This document shows, piece after piece, positions 15,272 to 23,371 of a stretch of 32,106 nt of DNA; within the stretch, counting starts at the first letter, position 1; each line of letters starts with the position of its first letter. This DNA is from Candidatus Zixiibacteriota bacterium (GTDB lineage: Bacteria > Zixibacteria > MSB-5A5 > GN15 > FEB-12), in NCBI GenBank assembly GCA_028715215.1, contig JAQUSF010000027.1, forward strand, positions 1 through 32,106. Direction: 5' to 3'. Position numbers and translations under genes: made by a program. The notes under the pieces were generated by a model. That model searched no databases. It was not told the origin of the DNA and saw nothing but the letters and a program-made list of their open reading frames with translations.

Positions 15272-17353
15272 ATGTGTGGAATAGCCGGTATATATAATCT
15301 GCGTCGTAAGCCCATTCCGGCTTCTTGTCTGAAAAAGATGTGCGATGTCATGAAACATCGCGGGCCGGACGATGAGGGTTATGTCTTTTTCCATATTCGT
15401 AATCATCCTTTTAAAGATGAAAGTTACTGGATGGAAAAGGGCAATAACCTTCCGGCCAATCGCCGTCAGGAAGACTGGTTCCAGGTCATGAACGGCAACG
15501 GCGAATTCAATTTTGCCCTGGGGCACCGTCGCCTCGCCGTTATCGACCTTTCCTCGGCGGGGCATCAGCCGATGTCCAACCGGACCAACGGCATCTGGGT
15601 GTCCTACAATGGCGAGATTTATAATTATCGGGAACTGCGAAACCAGCTTAAAAATCAGGGGCACCATTTCTTCTCCCAATCCGACACCGAGGTCATAATC
15701 CACCTTTACGAGGAGTATGGAGAAAACTGTTTCGGGAAGCTCAACGGCATCTTTGCCCTGGCACTCTGGGATGGCCGGCATAACCGGTTGTATCTGGTGC
15801 GCGACCGCTACGGCGCCAAACCCCTTTATTATACTATTCACCATGAAAATTTATGTTTTGCCTCGGAAATAAAAGCTCTTCTGCAGGTGGATAGTATCCG
15901 GACACGCCTGAACTACCGTGCCCTGCGGGAATATTTTACGTTTCAAAATACATTCGGCGATGTCACCCTGTTCGAAGGCGTCAGGCTGCTGGAACCCGGA
16001 CATTTTATCGTCGTTGAAAGCGAAAACATGGTCAAAAAACAGTACTGGGATTTCAATTATGATGAAATGACCGACCGCGGTGAGAATTATTTTATCGAAC
16101 AGCTCCGGGAACGTTTTGAAGAAGCGATCAAACGCCAGCTGGTAGCCGACGTTCCGCTGGGCAGTTATTTAAGCGGCGGCCTGGACTCGGGAAGCATCAC
16201 CGCCCTGGCGTCCAAATTCATTCCCCGGCTGATGACTTTCACCGGCGGCTTCGATGTGGCTACGGCGGTGAGTATCGAAAGTATGTTCGACGAACGGCAG
16301 AAAGCCGAGCTTTTATCGCGCCAATGCGGCACCGAACATTACCAGATGATTATTCATGCCGGCGATCTGGAATGGGCCCTCCCCCGGGTTATCTGGCACA
16401 GCGAGGATTTACGGGTCGGGATGGCCTACCCGCACTATTATCTTTCCCGGCTGGCCAGCAAGTTTGTCAAGGTTGTCCTGGCCGGGCCGGGCGGCGATGA
16501 AACCCTTGGCGGTTATCCCTGGCGCTACAAAATTTTTAAAAATTGCCAAAGTTCCGATGAATTTGAAAAAGCCACTTATAATTACTGGTCGCGACTGGTC
16601 GCCGACCAAAACTTTAAAAAATTCTTCACGCCACATATACAAAAAGAATTCGGCACATATACTCCCTTTGATTCTCTCCATGAGGTCATGGCTAAAAACG
16701 CCTTCAGCAGTTTTCTCCGGAAAGCTCTCTATGTTGACGCCAAAACCTTTCTGCATGGCATCCTGGTCATCGAGGACAAACTGAGCATGGCTCACTCTCT
16801 GGAATCACGGGTACCCTTTTTAGACAATGAACTGGTCGATTTCACCACCCGTATCCCCACCCCCTACCTGCTTAACGACCGCTGGGTGGAAACCGCCCGC
16901 ACCGATATCAATGTCTCCGGCAAATATATATTGCGCCGGGCGATGGAAAACATCCTCCCCCGCGAAATAATCGAAAACCGCAAGCAGGGCTTCAGCCCGC
17001 CCGACCAGTCCTGGTACATGAACAAACTGGTACAGTACATAAAAGACACCATTCTGAGTGATTCAAGCCTTGGCCGGGGTTATTTCCAGAAAGAGTATCT
17101 TGAAAAAGTACTCGAGGAACACGTTTCCGGCAAGGTAAATCACCGTCTGCTCATATGGTCGCTTCTGAGTTTTGAATGGTGGAACCGGCTTTTCATTGAT
17201 TGTGAAAAAATTGAAAATATCTACTGTGAAAAAGATCGATTCAACCGCCGTTTAATATTTCAAGACTCCCGGTTATCTTCCCCGATAAATATTACGGCAG
17301 ACAATACCATGTCAGTAAATAAAAGACAGAATAAAGAAGGCGCCATAAAATGA
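15272..17353 (+). CDS. asnB: AsnB-like glutamine-dependent amidotransferase (asparagine synthase family)
   Basis: A 693-aa class II glutamine amidotransferase. The start at 15272 is fixed by MCGIAGIYNL, because Cys2 must become the N-terminal nucleophile. The synthase half has the ATP-pyrophosphatase loop YLSGGLDSGS (299-308), AGPGGDE (404-410) and SLESRVPFLDNELVDF. An insertion of about 40 residues separates GPDDEGYVFF (31-40) from LGHRRLAVIDLS (83-94); in ordinary AsnB these are almost adjacent. Such paralogues often amidate sugar acids or glycans rather than making free asparagine, and its place between an SDR and a DegT enzyme favours this. No good ribosome binding site is visible. Its stop overlaps the next start. 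The exact reaction is unknown. Confidence 0.9.
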   Translation: MCGIAGIYNLRRKPIPASCLKKMCDVMKHRGPDDEGYVFFHIRNHPFKDESYWMEKGNNLPANRRQEDWFQVMNGNGEFNFALGHRRLAVIDLSSAGHQPMSNRTNGIWVSYNGEIYNYRELRNQLKNQGHHFFSQSDTEVIIHLYEEYGENCFGKLNGIFALALWDGRHNRLYLVRDRYGAKPLYYTIHHENLCFASEIKALLQVDSIRTRLNYRALREYFTFQNTFGDVTLFEGVRLLEPGHFIVVESENMVKKQYWDFNYDEMTDRGENYFIEQLRERFEEAIKRQLVADVPLGSYLSGGLDSGSITALASKFIPRLMTFTGGFDVATAVSIESMFDERQKAELLSRQCGTEHYQMIIHAGDLEWALPRVIWHSEDLRVGMAYPHYYLSRLASKFVKVVLAGPGGDETLGGYPWRYKIFKNCQSSDEFEKATYNYWSRLVADQNFKKFFTPHIQKEFGTYTPFDSLHEVMAKNAFSSFLRKALYVDAKTFLHGILVIEDKLSMAHSLESRVPFLDNELVDFTTRIPTPYLLNDRWVETARTDINVSGKYILRRAMENILPREIIENRKQGFSPPDQSWYMNKLVQYIKDTILSDSSLGRGYFQKEYLEKVLEEHVSGKVNHRLLIWSLLSFEWWNRLFIDCEKIENIYCEKDRFNRRLIFQDSRLSSPINITADNTMSVNKRQNKEGAIK

Positions 17354-18630
17354 TTGAAACGAAAATTGAAGACACAACGGCTATGGTTTCGACTTTAAAG
17401 ACACCACCCCCGGTAAAGATTCCCATCACCCGTCCTTACTTCGGTCAGGAAGAACAACAGGCAGTGGAAGAAGTCCTTAAATCGGGCTGGCTGGTCCAGG
17501 GGCCAAAAGTTCAGGAGTTTGAGCGCCGGGTCAGTGAATTTGTCGGTTGCCGCCATGCCATTGCCACCAATTCCTGTACCTCGGCTCTGCATTTATCGCT
17601 TATAGCGGCGGGCATAGGTCCCGGCGATGAGGTTCTCCTACCTTCGTTCACGTTTATAGCCACCGCCAACGCCGTGGAATATACCGGCGCAAAGCCGGTT
17701 TTTATCGATATCGACCTGAAAAGTTACAATATTGACCCGGCCAAAATAAGGTCTTACCTGAAAACCCTTCCCCGCAACAATCCCACCTGGCCCAAATGTA
17801 TCCTGCCGGTATCGCTATTCGGTCTTTGTCCCGATATGGCTGAGATAAACAAAATCGCCCGGGAATTTGGCCTGGTGGTAATCGAAGATGCGGCTTGTGG
17901 CCTGGGGGCTTATCGCGAAGGTCATCATGCCGGCACGGAGAGTCTGACCGGGAATTTCAGCTTTCACCCCCGTAAGGCCGTCAGTACCGGCGAAGGCGGT
18001 ATGGTGGTCACCAACGACGATACGGTAGCCGCAACGGTAAGACAACTGCGTGACCACGGAGCCTCCAAAACCGACTTTGAAAGACACCTTCGGCAGGGCG
18101 GTTCCCTTCTGCCTGAATATTTTCTCTTGGGCTATAATTACCGTCTGACCGATATCCAGGGCGCCATCGGCAATGTCCAGATGAGCAAAGCCAGGGAAAT
18201 TTTACATGGACGACACCAGGCGGCCGAAAAATACCACCGCCTGTTGACCACTATTCCCGAATTGAGCCCGCCGCATACACCGGCGAATTACATCCATGCT
18301 TACCAGTCTTATGTCTGCCTGTTTAAAGCCGACCGGACGGGCTCTGACGGCGATTCGGATTTTGACCCGGAGCAAATAAAAAAACTGAACCGGGAACGCA
18401 ACCGGTTGATGGCGGCACTGGAAAAAACAGGCATATCCGTCCGTCAGGGCACTCATGCCGTCCATACTCTGGCTTACTACCGGCAGAAATACGCCTTTAA
18501 CGATGCCGATTACCCGCAGGCCTATATCGCCGACCGGCTGTCGATTACCCTTCCTCTTTATCACCGGATGACGGAAGAAGAACAGATTCGGGTGGTGCAG
18601 ACCATCAAAGCCTGTCTCGCCGGTCGATAA
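17350..18630 (+). CDS. DegT/DnrJ/EryC1/StrS family PLP aminotransferase
   Basis: A 426-aa PLP enzyme of the family that transaminates keto-sugars of nucleotide sugars. Conserved pieces are IPITRPYFGQEEQ (24-36), SGWLVQGPKVQEFE, PSFTFIATANAVEYTGAKPVF (written here as two joined blocks, 98-111 and 112-118), VIEDAACGLGA (Asp180 binds the PLP nitrogen) and FSFHPRKAVSTGEGG with the Schiff-base Lys209. RLTDIQGAIGNVQ follows. The ATG at 17350 overlaps the previous TGA. It ends directly at a strong terminator. The likely product is a 3- or 4-amino sugar precursor. The substrate is inferred, not shown. Confidence 0.93.
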   Translation: MIETKIEDTTAMVSTLKTPPPVKIPITRPYFGQEEQQAVEEVLKSGWLVQGPKVQEFERRVSEFVGCRHAIATNSCTSALHLSLIAAGIGPGDEVLLPSFTFIATANAVEYTGAKPVFIDIDLKSYNIDPAKIRSYLKTLPRNNPTWPKCILPVSLFGLCPDMAEINKIAREFGLVVIEDAACGLGAYREGHHAGTESLTGNFSFHPRKAVSTGEGGMVVTNDDTVAATVRQLRDHGASKTDFERHLRQGGSLLPEYFLLGYNYRLTDIQGAIGNVQMSKAREILHGRHQAAEKYHRLLTTIPELSPPHTPANYIHAYQSYVCLFKADRTGSDGDSDFDPEQIKKLNRERNRLMAALEKTGISVRQGTHAVHTLAYYRQKYAFNDADYPQAYIADRLSITLPLYHRMTEEEQIRVVQTIKACLAGR

Positions 18631-18660
18631 AAAAAAGGCGCCAGCAGGCGCCTTTTTTTA
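18629..18660. terminator. Bidirectional intrinsic terminator between convergent operons
   Basis: GGCGCC (18637-18642), loop AGCA, GGCGCC (18647-18652), flanked by an A-run on the left and a T-run on the right. The A/T flanks give a T-tract for both strands and extend the stem. It ends the plus-strand glycan operon and the minus-strand flagellar operon. Confidence 0.93.
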
Positions 18661-18678
18661 AACACTGAAATAACAGTC

Positions 18679-19566
18679 TTAAGATTTGATACCCACCATC
18701 TGCATGAAGGTCTCCGATTTCAAATATTCCTGGCGCAACAGGTCACAGTATTCGTCGACGCTTGCCTCATCGAAGTCCATGAAGGCGAAAATACCTTTGT
18801 CAAGAGTGCCAATAAGATAAGTCTCATCTTTTTCATAAAAAGTTTTTTTGGCAATATAGTTGGCGATGCAGATGAGGTAAGGCGTCGGGTCGTTGTTCTC
18901 ATTAAGCTGGGGGTGATGATGATAAGAAATGGCTTCCCCGATTTTCGAGGGCAGTTTCCACTGCAGGGCCAGAAGAGAACCGATTTGACTGTGGTGATAT
19001 CCCAGGGTCTGTTCCTCAACCATATAAGTGGCCAAACTATGGTCCTGCTGCCGGGCCTGGCTGAATTTTTTATACTCCTCACGCAGGAAACAGCAGAGAA
19101 TTATTTTCCCGATATCATGAAGCAGACCGGCGGAGAAAGCCAGGTCGGGGTCGACAATTCCGCGGCTGCGCAGTTTTTTAGCCAGGATTCGTCCGCAAAA
19201 AGCCGTCGCCAGGGAATGGCGCCAGAATTTCTCCTGAAATTCCTGGTCAATTTCCTTGCCCTTGAACATGTCCAGAACGGACGCGGACAGAACCAGATTT
19301 TTTATTGCTTCCATACCGATAATAACCACCGCCTGTTTAACCGATTCGATTTCACGGGACAAGCCGTAAAAAGCTGAATTGGTCAGCTTGAGTACTTTCA
19401 CCGACATTGCCGGGTCTTCGGATAAAATTGAAGCAATCTGTCCCGCCGAAACCTTCGGGTCCTTTATTACTTTCTGAATTTGATGAAAGACAATAGGCGG
19501 GGTGGGCAGGTTTCTGATATTGGATACAACCTGCTTGACTTTATTGTCCATCGTTTCAGTTGTCAT
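18679..19566 (-). CDS. HDOD-domain signalling protein
   Basis: A 295-aa protein with an HDOD domain over about residues 12-215. It opens NLPTPPIVFHQIQKVIKD, then LTNSAFYGLSREIESVKQAV and LLHDIGKIIL, so the His-Asp pair is present. HDOD proteins generally act as non-enzymatic regulators in chemotaxis, motility and two-component signalling. The remaining C-terminal part (about 80 residues) has no recognised second domain. It is the last gene of the flagellar cluster, 17 nt after the flgM-like gene, with AAGGGG as ribosome binding site. A role in motility control is inferred from position. Confidence 0.88.
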   Translation of the reverse strand: MTTETMDNKVKQVVSNIRNLPTPPIVFHQIQKVIKDPKVSAGQIASILSEDPAMSVKVLKLTNSAFYGLSREIESVKQAVVIIGMEAIKNLVLSASVLDMFKGKEIDQEFQEKFWRHSLATAFCGRILAKKLRSRGIVDPDLAFSAGLLHDIGKIILCCFLREEYKKFSQARQQDHSLATYMVEEQTLGYHHSQIGSLLALQWKLPSKIGEAISYHHHPQLNENNDPTPYLICIANYIAKKTFYEKDETYLIGTLDKGIFAFMDFDEASVDEYCDLLRQEYLKSETFMQMVGIKS

Positions 19567-19583
19567 TGCCCCTTCTTAACCTT

Positions 19584-19961
19584 TCATTCTTTATTCATAT
19601 CATCGGTCAATCTGTCAATAATTTTATTTTTTATTTCCGGGCCTTCATAAAAACCGGTTTTTATACGCTGTCGTATTTCGGCTAACCTTTCCGGTGTCAG
19701 GCTTTTGTCTGCTCGTCCCCCGTTTTCAGCATCGTTTATCTCAGGCTCAGCCGCAGCATTTTCTTCCGCTGGAACCTTCCGGCCGCTATTCTGCTTAAGA
19801 GTACGGTCAGCCAGTTCCGCCAACATTTTCCGGGCTTCCTGAGAAATTTCAACCCTGTCCTTTTTCTCATCGCAATTTTTTTCATCGGCCTCGGGCAAAA
19901 GTCTTGTTTTCTCATATAATGCCTGAAGCGGCCATTTACCTGTCAAAGGTCCTATTTTCAT
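19584..19961 (-). CDS. flgM: FlgM-like anti-sigma-28 factor
   Basis: A 125-aa acidic, low-complexity protein with no membrane segment. FlgM features are DRVEISQEARKMLAEL (near 35-50) and the C-terminal sigma-binding type helices LAEIRQRIKTGFYEG and IKNKIIDRLTDDM. FlgM holds sigma-28 inactive until it is exported through the finished hook-basal body. The protein is a little longer than the usual 90-100 aa because of an Ala/Glu-rich linker. The flgN-like gene lies immediately upstream, as in many flgMN pairs, and a sigma-28 promoter is present at fliC. The start has GAGGTGA upstream. FlgM sequences diverge strongly, so confidence is moderate. Confidence 0.75.
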   Translation of the reverse strand: MKIGPLTGKWPLQALYEKTRLLPEADEKNCDEKKDRVEISQEARKMLAELADRTLKQNSGRKVPAEENAAAEPEINDAENGGRADKSLTPERLAEIRQRIKTGFYEGPEIKNKIIDRLTDDMNKE

Positions 19962-20018
19962 GTTCTCACCTCTTCCTATAACGGGTGAAAAGAGTATATT
20001 TACCTGTAAAAATTTCCG

Positions 20019-20480
20019 TTATTTCTTGCCATCAACAAACTGCGGCGAGGCATCAACTTCACGCAGATACTGTAATATCTTCCGGCTGCTTTTAAGCTCA
20101 TTTAACTCCATTTTTATCCGTTCGTGACGGTCTTTGACATAATCTTCATTCTCCGTCACCAGGCTGATATTCTTTTTTACCAGCGTCACGATACAGTTGA
20201 CCATTTTCTTTATTTCCGGATGAATGGCGGCAATCCGGAAAAGTTTGGGATTTTTGTTCTGGATGCTCGAGATTTTGTTTTCGGATTCCTGAATTCTCAT
20301 CTGGCACCGTTCTATTTCCGCATAGAGGTCCAGCAGGTGTTCATCCTTGTTAAACTTGATATAATCCCGCTGCTTATCCAGAAGGATATATAAAGACTGG
20401 TAAAAAGAGTATTCTTCCTTTAGTATCTGGAGAAGTTCCTGTTCCAGTAGTGTAATGGCATTGCTGTTCATGTTATTCAT
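20019..20480 (-). CDS. flgN: FlgN-like flagellar export chaperone
   Basis: A 153-aa, almost wholly helical protein. It begins with an antiparallel-coiled-coil segment (LLEQELLQILKEEYSFYQSL) and has further long charged helices, as in FlgN chaperones that deliver FlgK and FlgL to the export apparatus. It lies 12 nt after fliS and before the flgM-like gene. Sequence identity within the family is low, so the name rests on the helix pattern, size and position between fliS and flgM. Confidence 0.72.
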   Translation of the reverse strand: MNNMNSNAITLLEQELLQILKEEYSFYQSLYILLDKQRDYIKFNKDEHLLDLYAEIERCQMRIQESENKISSIQNKNPKLFRIAAIHPEIKKMVNCIVTLVKKNISLVTENEDYVKDRHERIKMELNELKSSRKILQYLREVDASPQFVDGKK

Positions 20481-20492
20481 AACGCCCCCACT

Positions 20493-20936
20493 TCAGGCAG
20501 AAGTGGTAAACTGACTTACACCGGCCGGGACGTCTTCTTCTTTTTTCGAACCGCTTCCTCCGGTTTCAACACCCTTTTTCTTAAGGCTTACCCATCCGGA
20601 ACGTAGATTGTTCAATATTTTAATATTATCGTCAATTTTCTTCAAATCTTTGGTAGCTTTAATAACGTCTATCTGGGTAAGCACGAAAACATATAGCTTA
20701 CGTAATTGTTCAGCTATCACCCCGCCTTTTTCCAAATCAAGGGTAGTATAAAGATGGGTCATGAATTTCCGGGTTTTTTCCAGTTCATCATAACCTTTCT
20801 GAGTTTCTTTATGGTGGTAATATTCCTTAGCCTGGTTGAGGGATTTGATGGCGCCATCGTAAACCATTATCACGAGGTCAAGCGGCGATTTACCCAGGGT
20901 ATCAACGCGATGATATTCTTTAACATTCACCGGCAT
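20493..20936 (-). CDS. fliS: FliS flagellin export chaperone
   Basis: A protein of 147 aa from ATG 20936. The start MPVNVKEYHRVDTLGKSPLDL is preceded by AGGA, with a spacing of six to seven bases. An earlier in-frame ATG at 20969 would lie inside fliD and is not preferred. FliS signatures are the YHRVD opening, LDLVIMVYDGAIKSLNQA and the LDLEKGGVIAEQLRKLYVF segment. FliS binds the flagellin C-terminus and prevents polymerisation in the cytoplasm. It follows fliD by 8 nt; the fliD TAG stop is part of the fliS ribosome binding site. The C-terminal 30 residues are low-complexity. Confidence 0.92.
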   Translation of the reverse strand: MPVNVKEYHRVDTLGKSPLDLVIMVYDGAIKSLNQAKEYYHHKETQKGYDELEKTRKFMTHLYTTLDLEKGGVIAEQLRKLYVFVLTQIDVIKATKDLKKIDDNIKILNNLRSGWVSLKKKGVETGGSGSKKEEDVPAGVSQFTTSA

Positions 20937-20944
20937 AAAAATTC

Positions 20945-23275
20945 CTATTTTTTGTTGTTGAATTTCCAATTAACCTGAATATTGTTAAGCTGGCTGGTCA
21001 GATATTCACTAGTGGCGCTGAGTTCACTCAATATTTCTTCCATTTTATTAAATTTGACAACCAGCGATTCCCGTCTTAATGTCAGCCGTTTGTCGAAATC
21101 GTCGATCCTTTCCTTCAGGTTATTAACCTGATTTTCATAACTTTTAATACGCCGGCTCAAAAGACCGTCTCCTGACCGGTTTATACTATCCAGAAGATTA
21201 TCCAGCCGGGCTGCGGCTCCGTTGGACAGGGTAATCGTACCTTCCGCACCATCAAGCAACTGCGAAGCGTCCAGAGTTACTTTTATCTTCAAGCCGTCCG
21301 TATTGGGATTTCCGGTTTTACCGGTTAAAATTTGTCCCTTACCTTCAGCCGCTTCTCCATTAATGGTCCCCTGAACATCAAGACCGTCATGACTGGCACC
21401 GCTCAATAGTCCCAGGACGGCAAACGCTGAACTGGAAACAGAGGTCTTGATATTGACCTTCGAACCGGAGCCATAGGTAGAGCTCTGCAGATTTAAATAC
21501 CCGGTATTGCCGGTACTCACCCACTCCACGGTCAATCCCCGGTTCCCAATTCTCCGGTCACTGTTTATCTTGGCTTGTAACTCGCTGACCAGTTCTTCAG
21601 AAGAATTATAAGTCTTTTCCGTCAGAACGATATCCTCCGACTCCAGGCCGTCAATCGAGAAACGCAACCTGTTGTTGGCACTGGTCAGGGTAATTGGAGT
21701 GAAAGCCGGGTCAGCTATACCGCCGCCCTGGAAACGTCCCCGAGTAGCCGCCCGGGTGATATTCACTTCATATTCACCGACTTTGGTTTCAGCTGTCGAG
21801 GAAACGAAAGAGATGGCAGCGTTGGTACTTTTGCCGGAATTGGTAAACAGTTTAATAACGTCATCCAGATTGTTTCTTAAAGCCTCTTCAAGGCGACTGC
21901 TGTCTTTAATCGATAACTTGCCGTCGCTACCGGTTCTGATACCGATGGCATAGAGTTGATTGTATTGTGAATCAATGCCGTCAATCTTCGAAGTTAAAGT
22001 CCGCCGAAGTGAATTTTGCATTATCTGAACCGTATAATCTGCGAACAGGACTCCGGATTCACCTGTTTCGATATTATAAGTATTTTGAGTGTCGATATAA
22101 TTAATCACATCGTTGTAACGCTGGATGAAGGTTTCGATGGTGTTTTTTATGCCCGTCACATCCACATCGGTGGTAATATTGACGGTTTCGCCGACAGCAT
22201 TTTCCTTTTTAATATTCAAGGTCAAACCGCTGATGACATCTTTAAAGGTATTGTTTTCCGAAGTAATAGTAATGGGTGAACCGGTGCCGCCGGATGACCC
22301 GATAGTCAGCTTGGCATCGGCAGCTTCCTGAAGCAATGGTGCAAAACCGGCTACCTGGAAAGTATCCCCGGCATTGATTTCCCCCACAGAAAAACTCAAT
22401 TTAAGACCGTCCGCCCCGGTTCCCACCAGCTCAACCTCACTGTCAGCTTGTGTCACCAGGATGGAACCCGAATTGGTACCATCAGTCCAGTTAATAGTAA
22501 TATTGTCAGTGCCGACTATCTGAGAACCGGTACCGGCCACCGTAAAAGTATATATTTTATTTTCAGTACCCGAATAGGCGGCTGTACTTCCCAGAGAAAT
22601 TTTGGTGTCGGAACCCGAGTTCATATTAACAAGTTCCGGGATATCAAACGAAGTGGTATCAAAATTAAGGCCAAGGCCACCATTCAGATTGGAAGAAACG
22701 GTAATTTTATTGGCGGCTCCGGTTTTATCGGCGCTCAGTATCAGGCGGTAGGGGTTGGACAAAGAACCATCATTGACAATGGAAGCCGTTACTCCGATTT
22801 TGGCATTATTGATGGCATTTTTTATACCCACCAGGGAGTTATTACCGGAATCAATGGTAATTGCGGTCAGGGAATTATTACCGACCTTTAAAGAAATAGT
22901 TCCCGTTCCGAACGATGACAGCGACTGGTCGGAAATACCCTGCGAAGCCAGTTGATGATTACGGGCCAGAGCCACCACGCGCAAATCATAAGAACCGGTG
23001 CTGACCCGTCCGGACGAGGACGCGGTAAGGACGCTTTCGTCGGAAACAACTACCGAGGCGGATTCGAAAGCCTTGGCATAACTTAATCGGGAAGCCTCGG
23101 TCGAAAGGGCCAGTACTTTGGCCTGGAGAGCCTTAAGCGCCGAAACGATGTTTGTCTTTTCAGCCTGTTCGTTCTCCATCAGAACAGCGGGCTGCCGTTC
23201 GAACTGAATGATAGCATTTATAAAGGAGGTTGTGTCTATTCCCGACGAGATGCCATCTATTGTGAAACTGGGCAT
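20945..23275 (-). CDS. fliD: FliD flagellar filament cap protein (HAP2)
   Basis: A 776-aa protein, clearly longer than the 450-500 aa of E. coli-type FliD. The N-terminal FliD_N region opens FTIDGISSGIDTTSFINAII. A Flagellin_IN-type repeat lies at about 118-190 (GTISLKVGNNSLTAITID, NNSLVGIKNAIN, RLILSADKTGAANKITV). The C-terminal FliD_C region holds FIQRYNDVINYIDTQ, GIDSQYNQLYAIGI and a final coiled coil. Extra length comes from surface domains in the middle. It caps the filament and guides flagellin folding. It starts 96 nt after fliC, across a strong stem-loop, with GGAG as ribosome binding site. Confidence 0.95.
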   Translation of the reverse strand: MPSFTIDGISSGIDTTSFINAIIQFERQPAVLMENEQAEKTNIVSALKALQAKVLALSTEASRLSYAKAFESASVVVSDESVLTASSSGRVSTGSYDLRVVALARNHQLASQGISDQSLSSFGTGTISLKVGNNSLTAITIDSGNNSLVGIKNAINNAKIGVTASIVNDGSLSNPYRLILSADKTGAANKITVSSNLNGGLGLNFDTTSFDIPELVNMNSGSDTKISLGSTAAYSGTENKIYTFTVAGTGSQIVGTDNITINWTDGTNSGSILVTQADSEVELVGTGADGLKLSFSVGEINAGDTFQVAGFAPLLQEAADAKLTIGSSGGTGSPITITSENNTFKDVISGLTLNIKKENAVGETVNITTDVDVTGIKNTIETFIQRYNDVINYIDTQNTYNIETGESGVLFADYTVQIMQNSLRRTLTSKIDGIDSQYNQLYAIGIRTGSDGKLSIKDSSRLEEALRNNLDDVIKLFTNSGKSTNAAISFVSSTAETKVGEYEVNITRAATRGRFQGGGIADPAFTPITLTSANNRLRFSIDGLESEDIVLTEKTYNSSEELVSELQAKINSDRRIGNRGLTVEWVSTGNTGYLNLQSSTYGSGSKVNIKTSVSSSAFAVLGLLSGASHDGLDVQGTINGEAAEGKGQILTGKTGNPNTDGLKIKVTLDASQLLDGAEGTITLSNGAAARLDNLLDSINRSGDGLLSRRIKSYENQVNNLKERIDDFDKRLTLRRESLVVKFNKMEEILSELSATSEYLTSQLNNIQVNWKFNNKK

Positions 23276-23326
23276 GTTACTCCGTTAAGATTTTGACTTC
23301 ACTGTCTGTTTATATCTTTCTTTGTT

Positions 23327-23354
23327 CCCGGGGAAGGAAGTACCCTCCCCCGGG
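23327..23354 (-). terminator. Strong stem-loop between fliC and fliD
   Basis: CCCGGGG.AGG (23327-23337) pairs with CCT.CCCCGGG (23344-23354): an 11-bp stem with one G-U wobble on the minus-strand RNA and a 6-nt loop. It begins 18 nt after the fliC stop. No T-tract follows on the minus strand (AACAAAG), so it is probably a partial terminator or a 3' stabiliser that keeps flagellin mRNA more abundant than fliD mRNA. Confidence 0.65.
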
Positions 23355-23371
23355 ATAGTATGACTCTATAA

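Noticed and set aside
9638-18630. tRNA-Val as an attachment site for a genomic island carrying the glycan operon
   Set aside because: No integrase, no direct repeat of the tRNA 3' end at the far side, and base composition and codon style look similar to the neighbours.
20945-20969. FliS starting at ATG 20969 inside fliD
   Set aside because: ATG 20936 has AGGA at good spacing and begins at the conserved FliS N-terminus; the extra 11 residues are the fliD 3' end read in another frame.
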